A DNA stretch of 64,000 nucleotides from Candidatus Epulonipiscium sp. (lineage in GTDB: Bacteria > Bacillota_A > Clostridia > Lachnospirales > Cellulosilyticaceae): NCBI GenBank assembly GCA_012841565.1, contig DUUM01000428.1, forward strand, positions 62,001-126,000, written 5' to 3'. The notes under the pieces were generated by a model. That model was not told the origin of the DNA. It saw only the letters and a list, made by a program, of their open reading frames with translations, and did no database searches. The translations under genes and the position numbers were made by a program. Every line of letters begins with the position of its first letter. Positions within the stretch are counted from its first letter, which is position 1. Below, piece by piece: positions 37,585-47,835 of this stretch.

Positions 37585-37639
37585 GAGACGGTTAACAAGT
37601 TTCCGTCATTAAAACGTCTGATTCTTGTTAAACGTCCCC
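37585..37639 (-). terminator. GGTTAACAAG palindromic repeat, copy 3, placed as uvrB terminator
   Basis: GAGACGGTTAACAAG (37585-37599) pairs imperfectly with CTTGTTAAACGTCCCC (37624-37639). On the minus strand the structure is followed by T7, so it can act as the terminator of uvrB while belonging to the dispersed repeat family. Confidence 0.65.
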
Positions 37640-37653
37640 AACCTTACCCAACC

Positions 37654-39642
37654 TTAGCCCATTTTTGCCAGTTGTTTTTTCAGCTCTTGTAGCTGATCTC
37701 TAATTTGAGCCGCATTTTCAAATTGCAAATCTGCTGCTGCCTTTCTCATTTCTTTTGTCATTTTAATAATGAGTGCATCCATCTCCTTTTTACTCATTGA
37801 TTCTGGATCTTTTTGTGAGAAGTAATCCTCTGCTTTTTCTGCCGCCTTAGTGGCTATGATTAAGTCTCTTATTTCTTTTATAATGGTTGTAGGGGTAATT
37901 CCGTGTTCTTCATTGTATTGAGCCTGAATTGCCCTACGACGATTGGTTTCAGAAATAGTTTTTTCCATAGAGTTAGTTATTCGATCTGCATACATAATAA
38001 CTTCACCCTTAACATTACGAGCTGCCCGTCCTACTGTCTGCATTAGTGCTGTTTCAGAGCGTAAAAATCCTTCTTTATCGGCATCTAGTATAATGACTAA
38101 AGAAACTTCTGGCATATCTAGTCCTTCTCGCAAGAGATTGATTCCGACTAAAACATCAAATACACCAAGGCGAAGATCCCTTATAATTTCAATTCTTTCT
38201 AAAGTCACTATATCTGAATGCAAGTATTTTACCTTGATTCCCATTTCTCTTAGGTAATCTGTAAGGTCTTCTGACATACGCTTGGTTAAAGTTGTAATAA
38301 GAACCTTCTCATTAAGCAATACACGCTTATTAATTTCATTAATGACATCATCTATTTGCCCTTTTATAGGTCTAACTTCTATAGGTGGATCTAATAGCCC
38401 TGTAGGCCGAATCAATTGCTCTGCAATGATAGCAGAGTGCTCTAGCTCATACTGAGCTGGTGTCGCTGATACAAATAGCATCTGATTAATTTTAGCTTCA
38501 AATTCACTAAACATAAGGGGCCTATTATCAAGGGCTGATGGCAATCTAAAGCCATAATCTACAAGAGCCGTCTTTCTAGCCTTGTCCCCGTTATACATGG
38601 CCCTAACTTGGGGAAGGGTCATATGAGACTCATCTATCATAATTAAGAAATCATCTGGAAAATAATCAATTAAAGTAAAGGGTGTACTCCCCGCTTCCCT
38701 TCCCGATAAATGCCTTGAATAGTTTTCAATTCCTGAGCAATATCCTACCTCTCGCATCATTTCAATATCGAAGTCCGTACGTTGTGAAATTCTTTGTAGT
38801 TCAAGGAGCTTATCTTCAGCTTTAAGTTCTTCAAGTCTTTCTTGAAGCTCTATATCAATGGATTTTATGGCTAACTCCATTTTTTCTGGTGCAATCGAAT
38901 AATGAGAAGCTGGAAATATAGAAACATGTTCCCTTATTCCTAAAACTTGCCCTGTAAGGCTATCTATTTCTGAAATTCGGTCAATTTCATCTCCAAAAAA
39001 CTCTATTCTAACGGCATGTTCAGATTGGTTAGCGGGTATAATCTCTATGACATCCCCTCTAACCCTAAATGTTGCTCTTACAAAATCTATATCATTACGA
39101 CTATATTGTATTGCAATTAGTTTTCTTAGGACATCGTCTCTTTCAATTTCCATACCCGTCCTTAAAGACAATACTAAGTTTTCATAGTCAACAGGGTCTC
39201 CAAGTCCATATATACACGATACACTGGCCACAATAATCACATCTCTGCGTTCAGCTAATGAAGCTGTAGCAGAGTGACGCAGTTTATCTATCTCTTCGTT
39301 TACAGAAGAATCTTTTTCAATATAAGTGTCCGTATGAGCTATATATGCTTCTGGTTGATAATAGTCATAGTACGAAACAAAATACTCAACAGCATTATCT
39401 GGAAAAAATTCTTTAAATTCACTATAAAGCTGAGCCGCAAGGGTTTTATTATGAGCCATAACAAGGGTTGGCCTCTGTGTCTTTTCAATGATATTTGCCA
39501 TTGCAAAAGTTTTACCTGACCCAGTTACACCAAGTAATGTTTGATACATATTACCTTCTTCTATGCTCTCTACCAGCTCTTTAATAGCAACTGGTTGATC
39601 TCCTGTTGGTTTGTATTCGGATACGAGTTTAAATTTATTCAT
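37654..39642 (-). CDS. uvrB: Excinuclease ABC subunit B
   Basis: The helicase-like damage verification subunit of excision repair. 662 residues. Walker [16 protein letters not shown] near 39, the beta-hairpin region [11 protein letters not shown] near 92, motif [16 protein letters not shown] near 335, motif [14 protein letters not shown] near 540, and a C-terminal UVR motif ([27 protein letters not shown]) for UvrC binding. It starts after AGAGGAAA. The ZIP transporter gene ends 39 bp upstream on the same strand, so read-through is possible. Confidence 0.98.
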   Translation of the reverse strand: MNKFKLVSEYKPTGDQPVAIKELVESIEEGNMYQTLLGVTGSGKTFAMANIIEKTQRPTLVMAHNKTLAAQLYSEFKEFFPDNAVEYFVSYYDYYQPEAYIAHTDTYIEKDSSVNEEIDKLRHSATASLAERRDVIIVASVSCIYGLGDPVDYENLVLSLRTGMEIERDDVLRKLIAIQYSRNDIDFVRATFRVRGDVIEIIPANQSEHAVRIEFFGDEIDRISEIDSLTGQVLGIREHVSIFPASHYSIAPEKMELAIKSIDIELQERLEELKAEDKLLELQRISQRTDFDIEMMREVGYCSGIENYSRHLSGREAGSTPFTLIDYFPDDFLIMIDESHMTLPQVRAMYNGDKARKTALVDYGFRLPSALDNRPLMFSEFEAKINQMLFVSATPAQYELEHSAIIAEQLIRPTGLLDPPIEVRPIKGQIDDVINEINKRVLLNEKVLITTLTKRMSEDLTDYLREMGIKVKYLHSDIVTLERIEIIRDLRLGVFDVLVGINLLREGLDMPEVSLVIILDADKEGFLRSETALMQTVGRAARNVKGEVIMYADRITNSMEKTISETNRRRAIQAQYNEEHGITPTTIIKEIRDLIIATKAAEKAEDYFSQKDPESMSKKEMDALIIKMTKEMRKAAADLQFENAAQIRDQLQELKKQLAKMG

Positions 39643-39681
39643 TAGTTTCCTCTTTTGCTATAACAATTTTTATCTTATGGT

Positions 39682-40416
39682 TTATAGGCCAACTGTTATT
39701 AAAATTCCTAAAACTATCCCCAAAACAACTGCTACTGTTGTTAGTCTCCCATTCCACACTTCTTTTGATTCTGGAATTAATTCTTCACATACAATATATA
39801 AAATAACACCTGCCGCAAACCCCATTGCTAGTGTGACGATAATAGGAGAGAGTGAACTCGCCACAAATCCTACCATTGCACCAATACCCATTAAAGATGC
39901 TAGGGTAGCACAAATAACCCCTAGTGTTTTTCCTTGTACACCACCTTTTTTAAGTGGTATAGCAATAGCAATCCCTTCCGGAATACTATGGAGCATAACA
40001 ATAAGAGCTACTTTAATTCCTGTTTGTGGCGAAATGGCAAATAGTGTCCCCAATGCAATTCCTTCTGGAATATTATGTAAAGCAATAGCTAAGGTAAGTA
40101 TTATACCCGTTTTTACACTATTTGATTTTTTTGCATATATCTTATTCGTAAACACACTTGTAATATTATCTAAGGACAAGCCTATGCTTAGGCCTAGTAT
40201 AACACCTACTAAGGCTACTAACACCCCACCTTGCTCAAAGGCATTAGGCAATATATCAAAACAAATAATAGCAGTCATTAAGCCTGCTGCAAACCCCATC
40301 ATCATGCCTTGCCACTTTTTACTTCTCATTTTCAATAACACAAATAACATAATGCCTGTTGTTACACCTACCCCTTCTGCCATAACGCCAATTCCACCTG
40401 CAGTCCATATATTCAT
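39682..40416 (-). CDS. ZIP-family metal transporter
   Basis: A 244-residue inner-membrane protein with about eight hydrophobic helices. The ZIP signature is seen in ALHNIPEGIALG (near 112-123) and in a second set, MLHSIPEGIAIA (near 146), supplying the paired His and Glu metal ligands. It resembles GufA/ZupT-type zinc uptake proteins; zinc, iron or manganese are all possible cargo. It is the third gene of a unit with two PII-like proteins, whose last stop lies 53 bp upstream. Confidence 0.9.
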   Translation of the reverse strand: MNIWTAGGIGVMAEGVGVTTGIMLFVLLKMRSKKWQGMMMGFAAGLMTAIICFDILPNAFEQGGVLVALVGVILGLSIGLSLDNITSVFTNKIYAKKSNSVKTGIILTLAIALHNIPEGIALGTLFAISPQTGIKVALIVMLHSIPEGIAIAIPLKKGGVQGKTLGVICATLASLMGIGAMVGFVASSLSPIIVTLAMGFAAGVILYIVCEELIPESKEVWNGRLTTVAVVLGIVLGILITVGL

Positions 40417-40469
40417 AGCATTCCCCCTACTACAAACATATGGATAATACCATTTATTAGAACATCAAA

Positions 40470-40817
40470 CTATAAGAGTCCCATTTGTCCTACAAGGGGA
40501 ACTGTAAACATAATTCCTTTTCCTGTTGCAGAATCATCCATACCCAATATCTTTGCTACTTCATCCATGGCTAAAAGAACCGTTTCTTCATTAGGAACAA
40601 CGGAAAAAATTGTTTTATTAAAGTTTGAAGTAAGTGCTAAATCTATAGTAGGAGAAGCTAAATCATACATATTATATGTAGGAATTGACAATGATGCCGC
40701 CCCCATTGTTTCTACTACAGTAGCTCCTGGCACGCCTATTTCCTCTAGCTTTGCAAGTACCGCTTTAGCTTTATAATGCTCTTGTATAACAATAAAAAGA
40801 ACGAATGATTTTTCCAT
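40470..40817 (-). CDS. PII-like small regulatory protein, copy 2
   Basis: 115 residues with the beta-alpha-beta pattern of PII/CutA-like ferredoxin folds: FVLFIVIQEHYKAKAVLAKLEEIGVPGATVVET, then KTIFSVV and a closing GKGIMFTVPLVG. It is a paralogue of the gene 4 bp upstream, sharing GATV, IFSV and the GIMF-P-V ending. The canonical PII uridylylation T-loop is not evident. PII-like proteins often bind nucleotides and control neighbouring transporters. The adjacent ZIP gene is therefore the obvious candidate partner, by inference. Confidence 0.65.
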   Translation of the reverse strand: MEKSFVLFIVIQEHYKAKAVLAKLEEIGVPGATVVETMGAASLSIPTYNMYDLASPTIDLALTSNFNKTIFSVVPNEETVLLAMDEVAKILGMDDSATGKGIMFTVPLVGQMGLL

Positions 40818-40821
40818 CTAA

Positions 40822-41211
40822 TCACCCCTCATCTACTTGGGATGCTTCTTGCTGTTCTTTAATATAACGTTGTAAATCCCCACCCCTAAAGTGAGTCACT
40901 GGAAGCACAAACATAATGCCCTTATTAGGAACCATCATATCCCCACCCAAAATTTCTTCAATACTCTTCATGGCATCATGTATTTGTTCATCTTTTTCTA
41001 TAACTGAAAAGATTGTTCTATTATTCCTTGTATCTCCTTGTAATGACTCTACTAATTTAAATAAAAAGCTTTTTTCTTCTTCTTCATCCTGAATCTTTCT
41101 TGAGCCCATGGTATTAATAACAGTTGCACCTCTTATTCCTAACTGTTGAAGACTCGTTAATATCTCAGATAGATATTGAGTTTCGTTTAAAACAATAAAC
41201 AATACGTACAT
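40822..41211 (-). CDS. PII-like small regulatory protein, copy 1
   Basis: 129 residues of the same pattern as its downstream neighbour: YVLFIVLNETQYLSEILTSLQQLGIRGATVINTMGS, a charged middle segment (DEEEEK) in place of the T-loop, RTIFSVIEKDEQ and the ending NKGIMFVLPVTHFRGG. The two copies may form a heteromer. First gene of the PII-like/PII-like/ZIP unit, preceded by AAAGGAG and a recognisable promoter. The ligand is unknown. Confidence 0.65.
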   Translation of the reverse strand: MYVLFIVLNETQYLSEILTSLQQLGIRGATVINTMGSRKIQDEEEEKSFLFKLVESLQGDTRNNRTIFSVIEKDEQIHDAMKSIEEILGGDMMVPNKGIMFVLPVTHFRGGDLQRYIKEQQEASQVDEG

Positions 41212-41242
41212 ACACTCACTCCTTTACTTTTTCTATATATAC

Positions 41243-41272
41243 ATTGTATCAGAATTGGCTATACTTTATCAA
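41243..41272 (-). promoter_or_regulatory. Promoter of the PII-like/ZIP operon
   Basis: TTGATA (41272-41267), 18-bp spacer, TACAAT (41248-41243) on the minus strand, about 30 bases before the first ATG. Confidence 0.65.
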
Positions 41273-41278
41273 GATTAT

Positions 41279-41341
41279 AATAAAATAGACCATACTACAA
41301 TACAACCCTAGAGGCTGCCTTTGTATTTGGCCTATTTTTAT
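41279..41341 (-). terminator. Terminator after prfA
   Basis: AAATAGGCC...ACAA and TTGT...GGTCTATTT form an imperfect stem on the minus strand followed by an AT-rich tract, directly past the prfA stop. Confidence 0.55.
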
Positions 41342-41348
41342 CTCATTT

Positions 41349-42422
41349 TTATCTTGCTGTTGATTGTTGTAGTTTTTCAGTTTGATCAACAGTTGTAAGG
41401 GTTTGAATAAATTCTTCTATATCCCCATCTAGTATATGCTCAAGTCTGTGGAGCGTTAACCCAACCCTATGATCTGTAACACGTCCTTGCGGGAAGTTAT
41501 AAGTACGTATCCGTTCACTTCTATCACCTGTTCCAACTTGACTTTTCTTTTCTGCAGCTAGCTCCGCTTGCTGCTTGGATTGCTCAAGTTCATATAACCT
41601 TGCACGTAGTACTTTAAATGCCTTATCCTTATTTTTAAGTTGAGACTTCTCATCTTGACAGGATATTATAAGTCCTGTTGGCACGTGTGTAAGACGTACT
41701 GCTGAGTCCGTTGTATTAACGGACTGTCCACCATTTCCTGATGAACGGAATACGTCTACCCTAACATCATTCATGTTAATTTGTACATCTACATCTTCTG
41801 CTTCTGGTAAAATAGCAACAGTTACCGTTGATGTATGAATACGCCCCCCAGATTCTGTGGTTGGTATTCGTTGCACACGGTGCACACCACTTTCATATTT
41901 AAGCTTAGAATATGCCCCTTGTCCTTGAATCATGAAAATAGCTTCTTTAAATCCACCAATGCCACTTTCGTTAAGCGATAAGGTATCTGTTTTCCAATGA
42001 TTACGCTCCGCATATCTTGAGTACATACGGAAAAGGTCAGCTGCAAAAAGTGCTGCTTCATCTCCTCCTGCGCCACCTCTAATTTCTACAATAACATTTT
42101 TATCATCATTGGGATCCTTTGGAATTAATAAAAGACGTAGTTCATTTTCCAATCTATCAACATTACTTTTATTTTCTGCTAGCTCTTCTTTAACAAGTTC
42201 CTTGAAATCTTCTTCTAAGTGATCTTCTAACATGATTAAAGCATCCTCAATCTCTTCTAAAGTAGCTTTATATTCTTTATACTTTTCTACAATAGGAGTT
42301 AAATCACTATGCTCCTTCATTAGTTTTCTCCAAACATCTTGATCGGATATAACTGCCGGATCACTAATTTGAGTCGCAATTTCTTCATATTTTTTAACTA
42401 ATTCACCCATCTGTCCAAACAT
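41349..42422 (-). CDS. prfA: Peptide chain release factor 1
   Basis: Releases nascent peptides at UAA and UAG. 357 residues. The GGQ loop ([18 protein letters not shown]) lies near 227-244 and catalyses hydrolysis. The stop-codon tripeptide region reads [14 protein letters not shown] near 185, of the RF1 type. It starts 4 bp after prmC, whose product methylates the GGQ glutamine. The gene order rpmE-yqhQ-prmC-prfA is well known in Firmicutes. Confidence 0.97.
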   Translation of the reverse strand: MFGQMGELVKKYEEIATQISDPAVISDQDVWRKLMKEHSDLTPIVEKYKEYKATLEEIEDALIMLEDHLEEDFKELVKEELAENKSNVDRLENELRLLLIPKDPNDDKNVIVEIRGGAGGDEAALFAADLFRMYSRYAERNHWKTDTLSLNESGIGGFKEAIFMIQGQGAYSKLKYESGVHRVQRIPTTESGGRIHTSTVTVAILPEAEDVDVQINMNDVRVDVFRSSGNGGQSVNTTDSAVRLTHVPTGLIISCQDEKSQLKNKDKAFKVLRARLYELEQSKQQAELAAEKKSQVGTGDRSERIRTYNFPQGRVTDHRVGLTLHRLEHILDGDIEEFIQTLTTVDQTEKLQQSTAR

Positions 42423-42426
42423 CTTT

Positions 42427-43341
42427 TCACCTCTTGGTCTGCTTTGTTAGTCCATCATCTAATATCCCGAGTACAATCCTATCCTTGTAGGCTAAATCTT
42501 TAATCTCTTCTATCTGTACAAAGCCATTCTCTTCCATAATATCACGCACATCTTTACTTTGGTTATACCCTATTTCATAGGCTAGCATGCCACCTTGCCT
42601 AAGATGATTTTTTGCTTGTTTTGTAATGTCTCTGTAAAATCTAAGACCATCTTCCCCGCCATCTAAAGCAAGCATAGGTTCGTGCTCTTTTACATCTTCA
42701 TCAAGTTCTGTACAATCCTTAGATGTAATATAAGGCGGATTGGATACCACTAAGTCTACTTTTTCATCTGACTGATAACCATTTAAAAGATCCCCACAAC
42801 TCCACTGGATGCGATCTTCTACTTGATTTTTTTTTGCATTCCTTTTAGCTATTTCTAGTGCTTTATCAGAAATATCAATACCTGTAATCCTACTACTCGG
42901 CAGGAATTTAGCTAAACTAATACTGATACAGCCTGATCCTACGCCTACTTCTACAATCTTATTAAATGATTGTTTCTTGGATTTTTCGATTAATACTTCA
43001 ACTAATGTTTCTGTATCTTGCCTTGGTATCAAGACATTAGGATCTACATAAAAAGGTAATCCCATAAATTCTTGCTCATTTATTATATACTGCAAAGGAA
43101 TCCCACTACATCTTTTAGAAATATAGTCCCTATAAGTTTTTTGATCTTGCTCTGATACGCCTAAATTAGAATTCAAAATCCGTTCTAACCTAGTATACCC
43201 TAAAGCATGAAGTGCTAATAATTCTGCATCAATCATTGCATTTTGCTTATTAGCGTCTTTAAGGGCTTCATGTCCTTCTTTAACTAGCTGATGCACCGTT
43301 ACTAACTGGCTCTGTTTCGGACGTCTCTCTTGTTGATCCAT
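42427..43341 (-). CDS. prmC: Release factor glutamine methyltransferase
   Basis: S-adenosylmethionine-dependent enzyme that methylates the GGQ glutamine of RF1 and RF2. 304 residues. The SAM site is [15 protein letters not shown] near 130, and the catalytic NPPY motif is [10 protein letters not shown] near 200. The ATG at 43341 follows GGGAG nine bases upstream but lies 62 bp inside the preceding yqhQ gene. A later GTG start lacks a ribosome binding site, so the overlap is probably real. Confidence 0.96.
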   Translation of the reverse strand: MDQQERRPKQSQLVTVHQLVKEGHEALKDANKQNAMIDAELLALHALGYTRLERILNSNLGVSEQDQKTYRDYISKRCSGIPLQYIINEQEFMGLPFYVDPNVLIPRQDTETLVEVLIEKSKKQSFNKIVEVGVGSGCISISLAKFLPSSRITGIDISDKALEIAKRNAKKNQVEDRIQWSCGDLLNGYQSDEKVDLVVSNPPYITSKDCTELDEDVKEHEPMLALDGGEDGLRFYRDITKQAKNHLRQGGMLAYEIGYNQSKDVRDIMEENGFVQIEEIKDLAYKDRIVLGILDDGLTKQTKR

Positions 43342-44263
43342 ATTCTAGTACTCCCTTAACTGCTGCAATAGCCACTTCTATTTGCAAATCATCTGGTTCT
43401 CTTGTTGTAAACTGCTTTTGTAGCCACATCCCTGGTTTGCTAAATAATTGTGCCATCTTGCTTTCTTCTGCACGTCTTGCCCATCGTATAAATTCATATG
43501 AAATACCTGCTATTATTGGCACCATAACAATCCTTATAAGGGTTCTTTGCCACAGTATTTGTGTGGTGAAAAGACTAAATACTAAAATACTTACAATCAT
43601 TATTACAAAAAGAAAACTAGTCCCACAGCTTTTGTGTAGCCGACTGCATTCTCTTACATTTTCTATAGTCAACTCTTTCCCTTGGTCGAAACAATTAATT
43701 GTCTTATGCTCTGCCCCATGGTACTCAAATGTTCTTTCAATATCCTTCATTTTAGAGATTAATGTCATATAGCCTAAAAACAATGCTATTCTTACCATAC
43801 CTTCTACTAGGTTTTGTAAAAAAGATGTTGGTAATATACCTTTTATAAAACGGCTTAACCACATGGGTAGTACCATAAAAATACCAATAGCCAGAATAAA
43901 TGAAATTGCCATGGTAACATTGATAATTATTTTATCTGCTTTGTCTCCAAAAACTTTAGTAATCCATGCTTCAAATTTTGATGGTTCTTCTTCATCTTCT
44001 TCATAGCCAAACATTTCAGCTGAATAGGTCAATGTCTGTAGACCTACAACAAATGATTCTATAAACGCTACCATCCCACGTATTATTGGTAATCTAAACG
44101 GTTTAACTCTATCTACAATACTGCTTGCTGGTTTAGTATCAGTTACTATTTCTCCTGTATCTTTACGTACGGCTACAGTATAAACATTGGAGCCTCTCAT
44201 CATAACACCTTCAATAACCGCTTGCCCGCCTATACTATTCTTCTTGACGTTATTTTGATTCAT
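43280..44263 (-). CDS. yqhQ: DUF1385 (YqhQ-like) membrane protein
   Basis: A 327-residue polytopic membrane protein of the DUF1385 family. The N-terminal signature GGQAVIEGVMMRGSNVYTVAVRKDTGEI is characteristic, as is EYHGAEHKTINCFDQ near 180. About four or five hydrophobic segments follow between residues 110 and 265. The family clusters with prmC and prfA across clostridia but has no established function. The C-terminal 20 codons overlap prmC. Confidence 0.9.
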   Translation of the reverse strand: MNQNNVKKNSIGGQAVIEGVMMRGSNVYTVAVRKDTGEIVTDTKPASSIVDRVKPFRLPIIRGMVAFIESFVVGLQTLTYSAEMFGYEEDEEEPSKFEAWITKVFGDKADKIIINVTMAISFILAIGIFMVLPMWLSRFIKGILPTSFLQNLVEGMVRIALFLGYMTLISKMKDIERTFEYHGAEHKTINCFDQGKELTIENVRECSRLHKSCGTSFLFVIMIVSILVFSLFTTQILWQRTLIRIVMVPIIAGISYEFIRWARRAEESKMAQLFSKPGMWLQKQFTTREPDDLQIEVAIAAVKGVLEYGSTRETSETEPVSNGASAS

Positions 44264-44348
44264 ACTTTCACCCCTTATTTAAGGCTACGATTATAAGTCT
44301 GTGATAAAACAAAAAGGAGCTGAGCCCATCCTCAACCCCCTACAGATC

Positions 44349-44549
44349 TTACTTCTCACCATATTTTTTATTGAATTTATCAATACGTCCTCTAGCGGAT
44401 GCTGCTCTTTGTTTACCAGTATAAAAAGGATGACATTGTGAACAAACTTCAACCTTAATAGTATCTGTTGTAGATCTTGTCATAAAAGTGTTTCCACAGT
44501 TACATGTAACTGCACACTCTTCATATTTCGGATGTATACCTGCCTTCAT
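44349..44549 (-). CDS. rpmE: Ribosomal protein L31, zinc-binding type
   Basis: A 66-residue large-subunit protein. The start at 44549 ([11 protein letters not shown]) follows AGAGGTG. Cysteines in AVTCNCG and [11 protein letters not shown] make it the zinc-containing C+ form. In Firmicutes this form serves as zinc store and is exchanged for a C- paralogue under zinc limitation. A promoter lies just upstream, so it is transcribed independently of rho. Confidence 0.97.
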   Translation of the reverse strand: MKAGIHPKYEECAVTCNCGNTFMTRSTTDTIKVEVCSQCHPFYTGKQRAASARGRIDKFNKKYGEK

Positions 44550-44620
44550 TAACTTCACCTCTTTCAACATTAACAAACTATATAATCTTATTTATCTCAT
44601 AAGCTCATTACAACATTAAT

Positions 44621-44649
44621 ATTATATCATAGCACGTTGGTAGGTGCAA
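44621..44649 (-). promoter_or_regulatory. Promoter of rpmE
   Basis: TTGCAC (44649-44644), 17-bp spacer, TATAAT (44626-44621) on the minus strand, in the gap between rho and rpmE. Confidence 0.75.
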
Positions 44650-44653
44650 GCAA

Positions 44654-45976
44654 TTAAATATTTTTAATAGAGTTTATAAATTCTTTATTTGTTTTTGATT
44701 TAGATAAAGCATTTATAATACGTTCTGTTGACTCTATTGTATTAACCCTGCCCATTTGACGTCTCAGTGTAATAACACCATTGAGTTCATCTTCACTTAG
44801 AAGTAAATCCTCTTGCCTAGTTCCTGATTTTCTGATGTCTATAGCTGGAAATATTCTTCTTTCTGCTAATTGCCTATCTAAAACTAACTCCATATTCCCA
44901 GTCCCTTTAAATTCTTCAAAAATCATGTCATCCATTTTACTACCTGTTTCTACAAGAGCTGTTGCTAATATTGTTAAACTACCGCCTTCTTCTATGTTTC
45001 TGGCCGCTCCAAAAAACTTCTTAGGCATATATAGTGCTGTTGGGTCTAATCCACCTGATAATGTCCGGCCACTTGGTGGAACTGTTAGGTTATAAGCCCT
45101 GGCCAATCTCGTTATACTATCTAATAATATCACTAAATCTTTGCCTTGTTCTACCATACACTTTGCACGTTCTAACACCATTTCAGCAACCCTTTTATGG
45201 TGTTCCGGCTCTTCATCAAAAGTGGACGCTACAACTTCTACATTAGGTCCTTCAATGGATCTTCTAATATCTGTAACTTCCTCAGGTCTTTCATCTATTA
45301 GAAGTACGATTAAAGATATTTCATCATGATTGTGAATAATGGCATTGGCAACTTGCTTGATAAGAACTGTTTTACCAGCTTTAGGAGGTGCTACAATTAA
45401 TCCTCTTTGCCCTTTTCCAACAGGCGCTATCAGATCAATTAAGCGGGACGATAGTTGTTTGTGATCAAATTCTAAATGAAGTTTTTCTAATGGAAAGATA
45501 GGTGTTAATGTTTCAAAACGTGGCCGTTTACGCGCTACCTCCGGTGGATCACCATTTACTTTGTGGACATATAATAATGCACCGAATTTTTCATTGGTTC
45601 TTGGAAGACGCATATCGCCTTCAACCCAGTCACCCGTTTTTAAGTTAAATCGTCTGATTTGAGAATTGGAAAGATAAATATCACTATCACTACGCATATA
45701 GTTATTAGGCCTTAGAAATCCATAACCATCTGCCATCACTTCTAAAATTCCTTCTCCAGGAGCCCTATCATATTGCTTTTTAACGACTTCTTCCTGCTCT
45801 GGCTCTTTTATACACGATTCTTCTATATCGCTTATACTTGTTATTTCATTTGTATCGTTTATTTCATTTATCGCTTTAATTAACGCTGCTTTTTTATAAC
45901 CCGATATTCCTTTTAGCCCTTTTTCTTTTGCTATTTCTTTTAACTGAACAAGCGTCATACTGTCTATATTTATCAA
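44654..45976 (-). CDS. rho: Transcription termination factor Rho
   Basis: Hexameric RNA helicase that ends transcription. 440 residues. The Rho N-terminal SAP-like domain (1-40, [23 protein letters not shown]) is followed by a short acidic insert, then the cold-shock RNA-binding domain (about 70-140, [12 protein letters not shown]). The ATPase carries Walker [13 protein letters not shown] near 195 and Walker [18 protein letters not shown] near 285. The Q-loop and R-loop regions are intact ([10 protein letters not shown]). It precedes rpmE. Confidence 0.98.
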   Translation of the reverse strand: MINIDSMTLVQLKEIAKEKGLKGISGYKKAALIKAINEINDTNEITSISDIEESCIKEPEQEEVVKKQYDRAPGEGILEVMADGYGFLRPNNYMRSDSDIYLSNSQIRRFNLKTGDWVEGDMRLPRTNEKFGALLYVHKVNGDPPEVARKRPRFETLTPIFPLEKLHLEFDHKQLSSRLIDLIAPVGKGQRGLIVAPPKAGKTVLIKQVANAIIHNHDEISLIVLLIDERPEEVTDIRRSIEGPNVEVVASTFDEEPEHHKRVAEMVLERAKCMVEQGKDLVILLDSITRLARAYNLTVPPSGRTLSGGLDPTALYMPKKFFGAARNIEEGGSLTILATALVETGSKMDDMIFEEFKGTGNMELVLDRQLAERRIFPAIDIRKSGTRQEDLLLSEDELNGVITLRRQMGRVNTIESTERIINALSKSKTNKEFINSIKNI

Positions 45977-46017
45977 TGCTAATTGCTCCTTTTATTGAGT
46001 TCCTTAGTTTAACATGA

Positions 46018-47715
46018 TTATCTGTTTTGTAATGGTCTTAAGTATTTACTGGCAATTTCATTCGCTGGTAATGCGACCCCCCAATAATGCCCTTGTCCAA
46101 TATCACATCCTAGTTTACCTATTATCTCTAGTTGCTGCTCTGTTTCAATCCCTTCAGCCACCGTTTGCATATTAAGCGCTTTGGCCATGGCAATGATTGC
46201 CTTAACAAGTGCCTGATCTCTTTTATTCTTCACAATCTTTTCTATAAACGATATATCTATTTTAAGGTGATCTGCATCAAATTCTCGCAGATAACTTAAA
46301 GATGAGTACCCTGTCCCAAAATCATCAATAGCGATTGTAAATCCCTCATCTTTTAACTCTTTTAAAACAGACTTTGCAAGTTCTAGATTTTCCATAAACA
46401 TAGACTCAAGGATTTCAATTGTAATTAATTCTCTTGAGATACCCACTTTATTGACCATTCTTATAATCTTACTTGCTAATCTTTCATTACTAAACTGTAT
46501 TGGAGATATATTAATGGCTACAGGTACGACGTTCTCCCCATGATCGATCCATTTACGAATTTGTTCACACACTTTTTGTATAAACATTAACTCTACCTTT
46601 TCTATTAATCCCATTTGTTCTAATATTCCTATAAACTCACTTGGCAAAATAATTTCACCTTTTGAATTCTGTCTTCGCATTAAAGCCTCAAATCCACAAA
46701 TCTCACCTGTTTTAATATTTACAAATGGCTGGAAATATGGGATAAATTCATCATTTTCATAGGCCCTATAAACATCATTTTCCATATATAATTGCTCTTG
46801 TGCTTCTTTATTCATCTGTGATGTATAAAATGCATAGGTATGAGAATCACTAGCACTTTCTACTTTATTAAGGGCTATTTGCGCTCTTGCAAGAAGCTTT
46901 ATGCCATTATCCGCATCAGTTGGTGATACCCCTACTCCTGTTGATAGTTCTATATAGATCTCTTCACCCTTTAACATAATATGGTTGCCCACTGTTTTTT
47001 CTATTTTATTAATTAATGATACAATCTCTGATAAATTCTCAAGTTGTGGAACTAATATGGCAAATACATGACTTTCTATGCGGGAAAATACATAATCGTC
47101 ATTTAAGGTCTTCTTAATTCTCTTTGCTATTTTCTTAATAATCTTGTCTCCATATGTAAACCCATATGTATTATTAACAAGATTTATTTTTTTTATACTA
47201 ATCGCTAATATTGCAGATTTTTTAGTCGTAGATACATTCTCTTCGATGACCTTTATAAAAGACGTTCGGTTTGGTAACTGTGTTAGGCTATCATAAAGAA
47301 TAATGTTGTTTAGTTGTCCTTGTAGCTCATAATTTTTCGTTATATCTTTTGCAGTAGACACAAAATACTGTATTTTACCATTTTCATCATTTACTGGGGA
47401 AATGGTGTTGGCCAAATAAAAAATCTCTCCATTTTTACGCCTATTTGTAATAACACCATAATAAGGCTTGCCACTTAAAATTGCATCCCATAAAAACGCA
47501 TATGTTTCCTGGGTAGATTCTCCCGATTGCCACATAGAAGGATTATGCCCTATAATCTCATCTTCTTTATATCCTGATATTTGTTGTACCTGCTTGTTAA
47601 CGTACAATATTTTCCCATCTATATCCGTAATAACTAACCAGTCTTGGATTTGTCCTACAGCTACTTTTAGTAACTCTAGTGTTTGGGGCGTTTTAAAGTC
47701 CAACATCTTATTCAT
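46018..47715 (-). CDS. PAS-GGDEF-EAL cyclic-di-GMP protein
   Basis: A 565-residue soluble signalling protein. The PAS domain (about 15-130: VITDIDGKILYVNKQVQQISGY, with a trailing PAC motif) is the likely sensor. The GGDEF domain (about 135-300) is degenerate: the signature position near 210 reads IESHVF, so cyclase activity is not expected. The EAL domain (about 315-560) keeps EALMRR near 340, IDDFGTGYSSL and VAEGIETE, so it is probably a cyclic-di-GMP phosphodiesterase. It stands alone between rho and the Lon-like gene. Confidence 0.92.
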   Translation of the reverse strand: MNKMLDFKTPQTLELLKVAVGQIQDWLVITDIDGKILYVNKQVQQISGYKEDEIIGHNPSMWQSGESTQETYAFLWDAILSGKPYYGVITNRRKNGEIFYLANTISPVNDENGKIQYFVSTAKDITKNYELQGQLNNIILYDSLTQLPNRTSFIKVIEENVSTTKKSAILAISIKKINLVNNTYGFTYGDKIIKKIAKRIKKTLNDDYVFSRIESHVFAILVPQLENLSEIVSLINKIEKTVGNHIMLKGEEIYIELSTGVGVSPTDADNGIKLLARAQIALNKVESASDSHTYAFYTSQMNKEAQEQLYMENDVYRAYENDEFIPYFQPFVNIKTGEICGFEALMRRQNSKGEIILPSEFIGILEQMGLIEKVELMFIQKVCEQIRKWIDHGENVVPVAINISPIQFSNERLASKIIRMVNKVGISRELITIEILESMFMENLELAKSVLKELKDEGFTIAIDDFGTGYSSLSYLREFDADHLKIDISFIEKIVKNKRDQALVKAIIAMAKALNMQTVAEGIETEQQLEIIGKLGCDIGQGHYWGVALPANEIASKYLRPLQNR

Positions 47716-47799
47716 TTTTATCTCCTTATGTTACTCATTACATTTTCTACCCCCATTGTAACATTATTTATAAATAGTTTAAACACTAATACTGAAATT

Positions 47800-47827
47800 C
47801 CACATCTAAAGATAGCTTTAGACATGG
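47800..47827. repeat. Small inverted repeat after the Lon-like gene
   Basis: CCACATCTAAAG and CTTTAGACATGG face each other with one mismatch around a 4-nt loop. No T-tract follows on the minus strand, so a terminator role is doubtful. Confidence 0.5.
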
Positions 47828-47835
47828 AATAGGTT

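Noticed and set aside
39611..40447. A 278-codon plus-strand open frame
   Set aside because: It is antisense to the ZIP transporter over nearly its whole length, and its low-complexity Ile/Pro/Thr-rich translation is what the complement of membrane-helix codons gives. The minus-strand gene has clear ZIP motifs.
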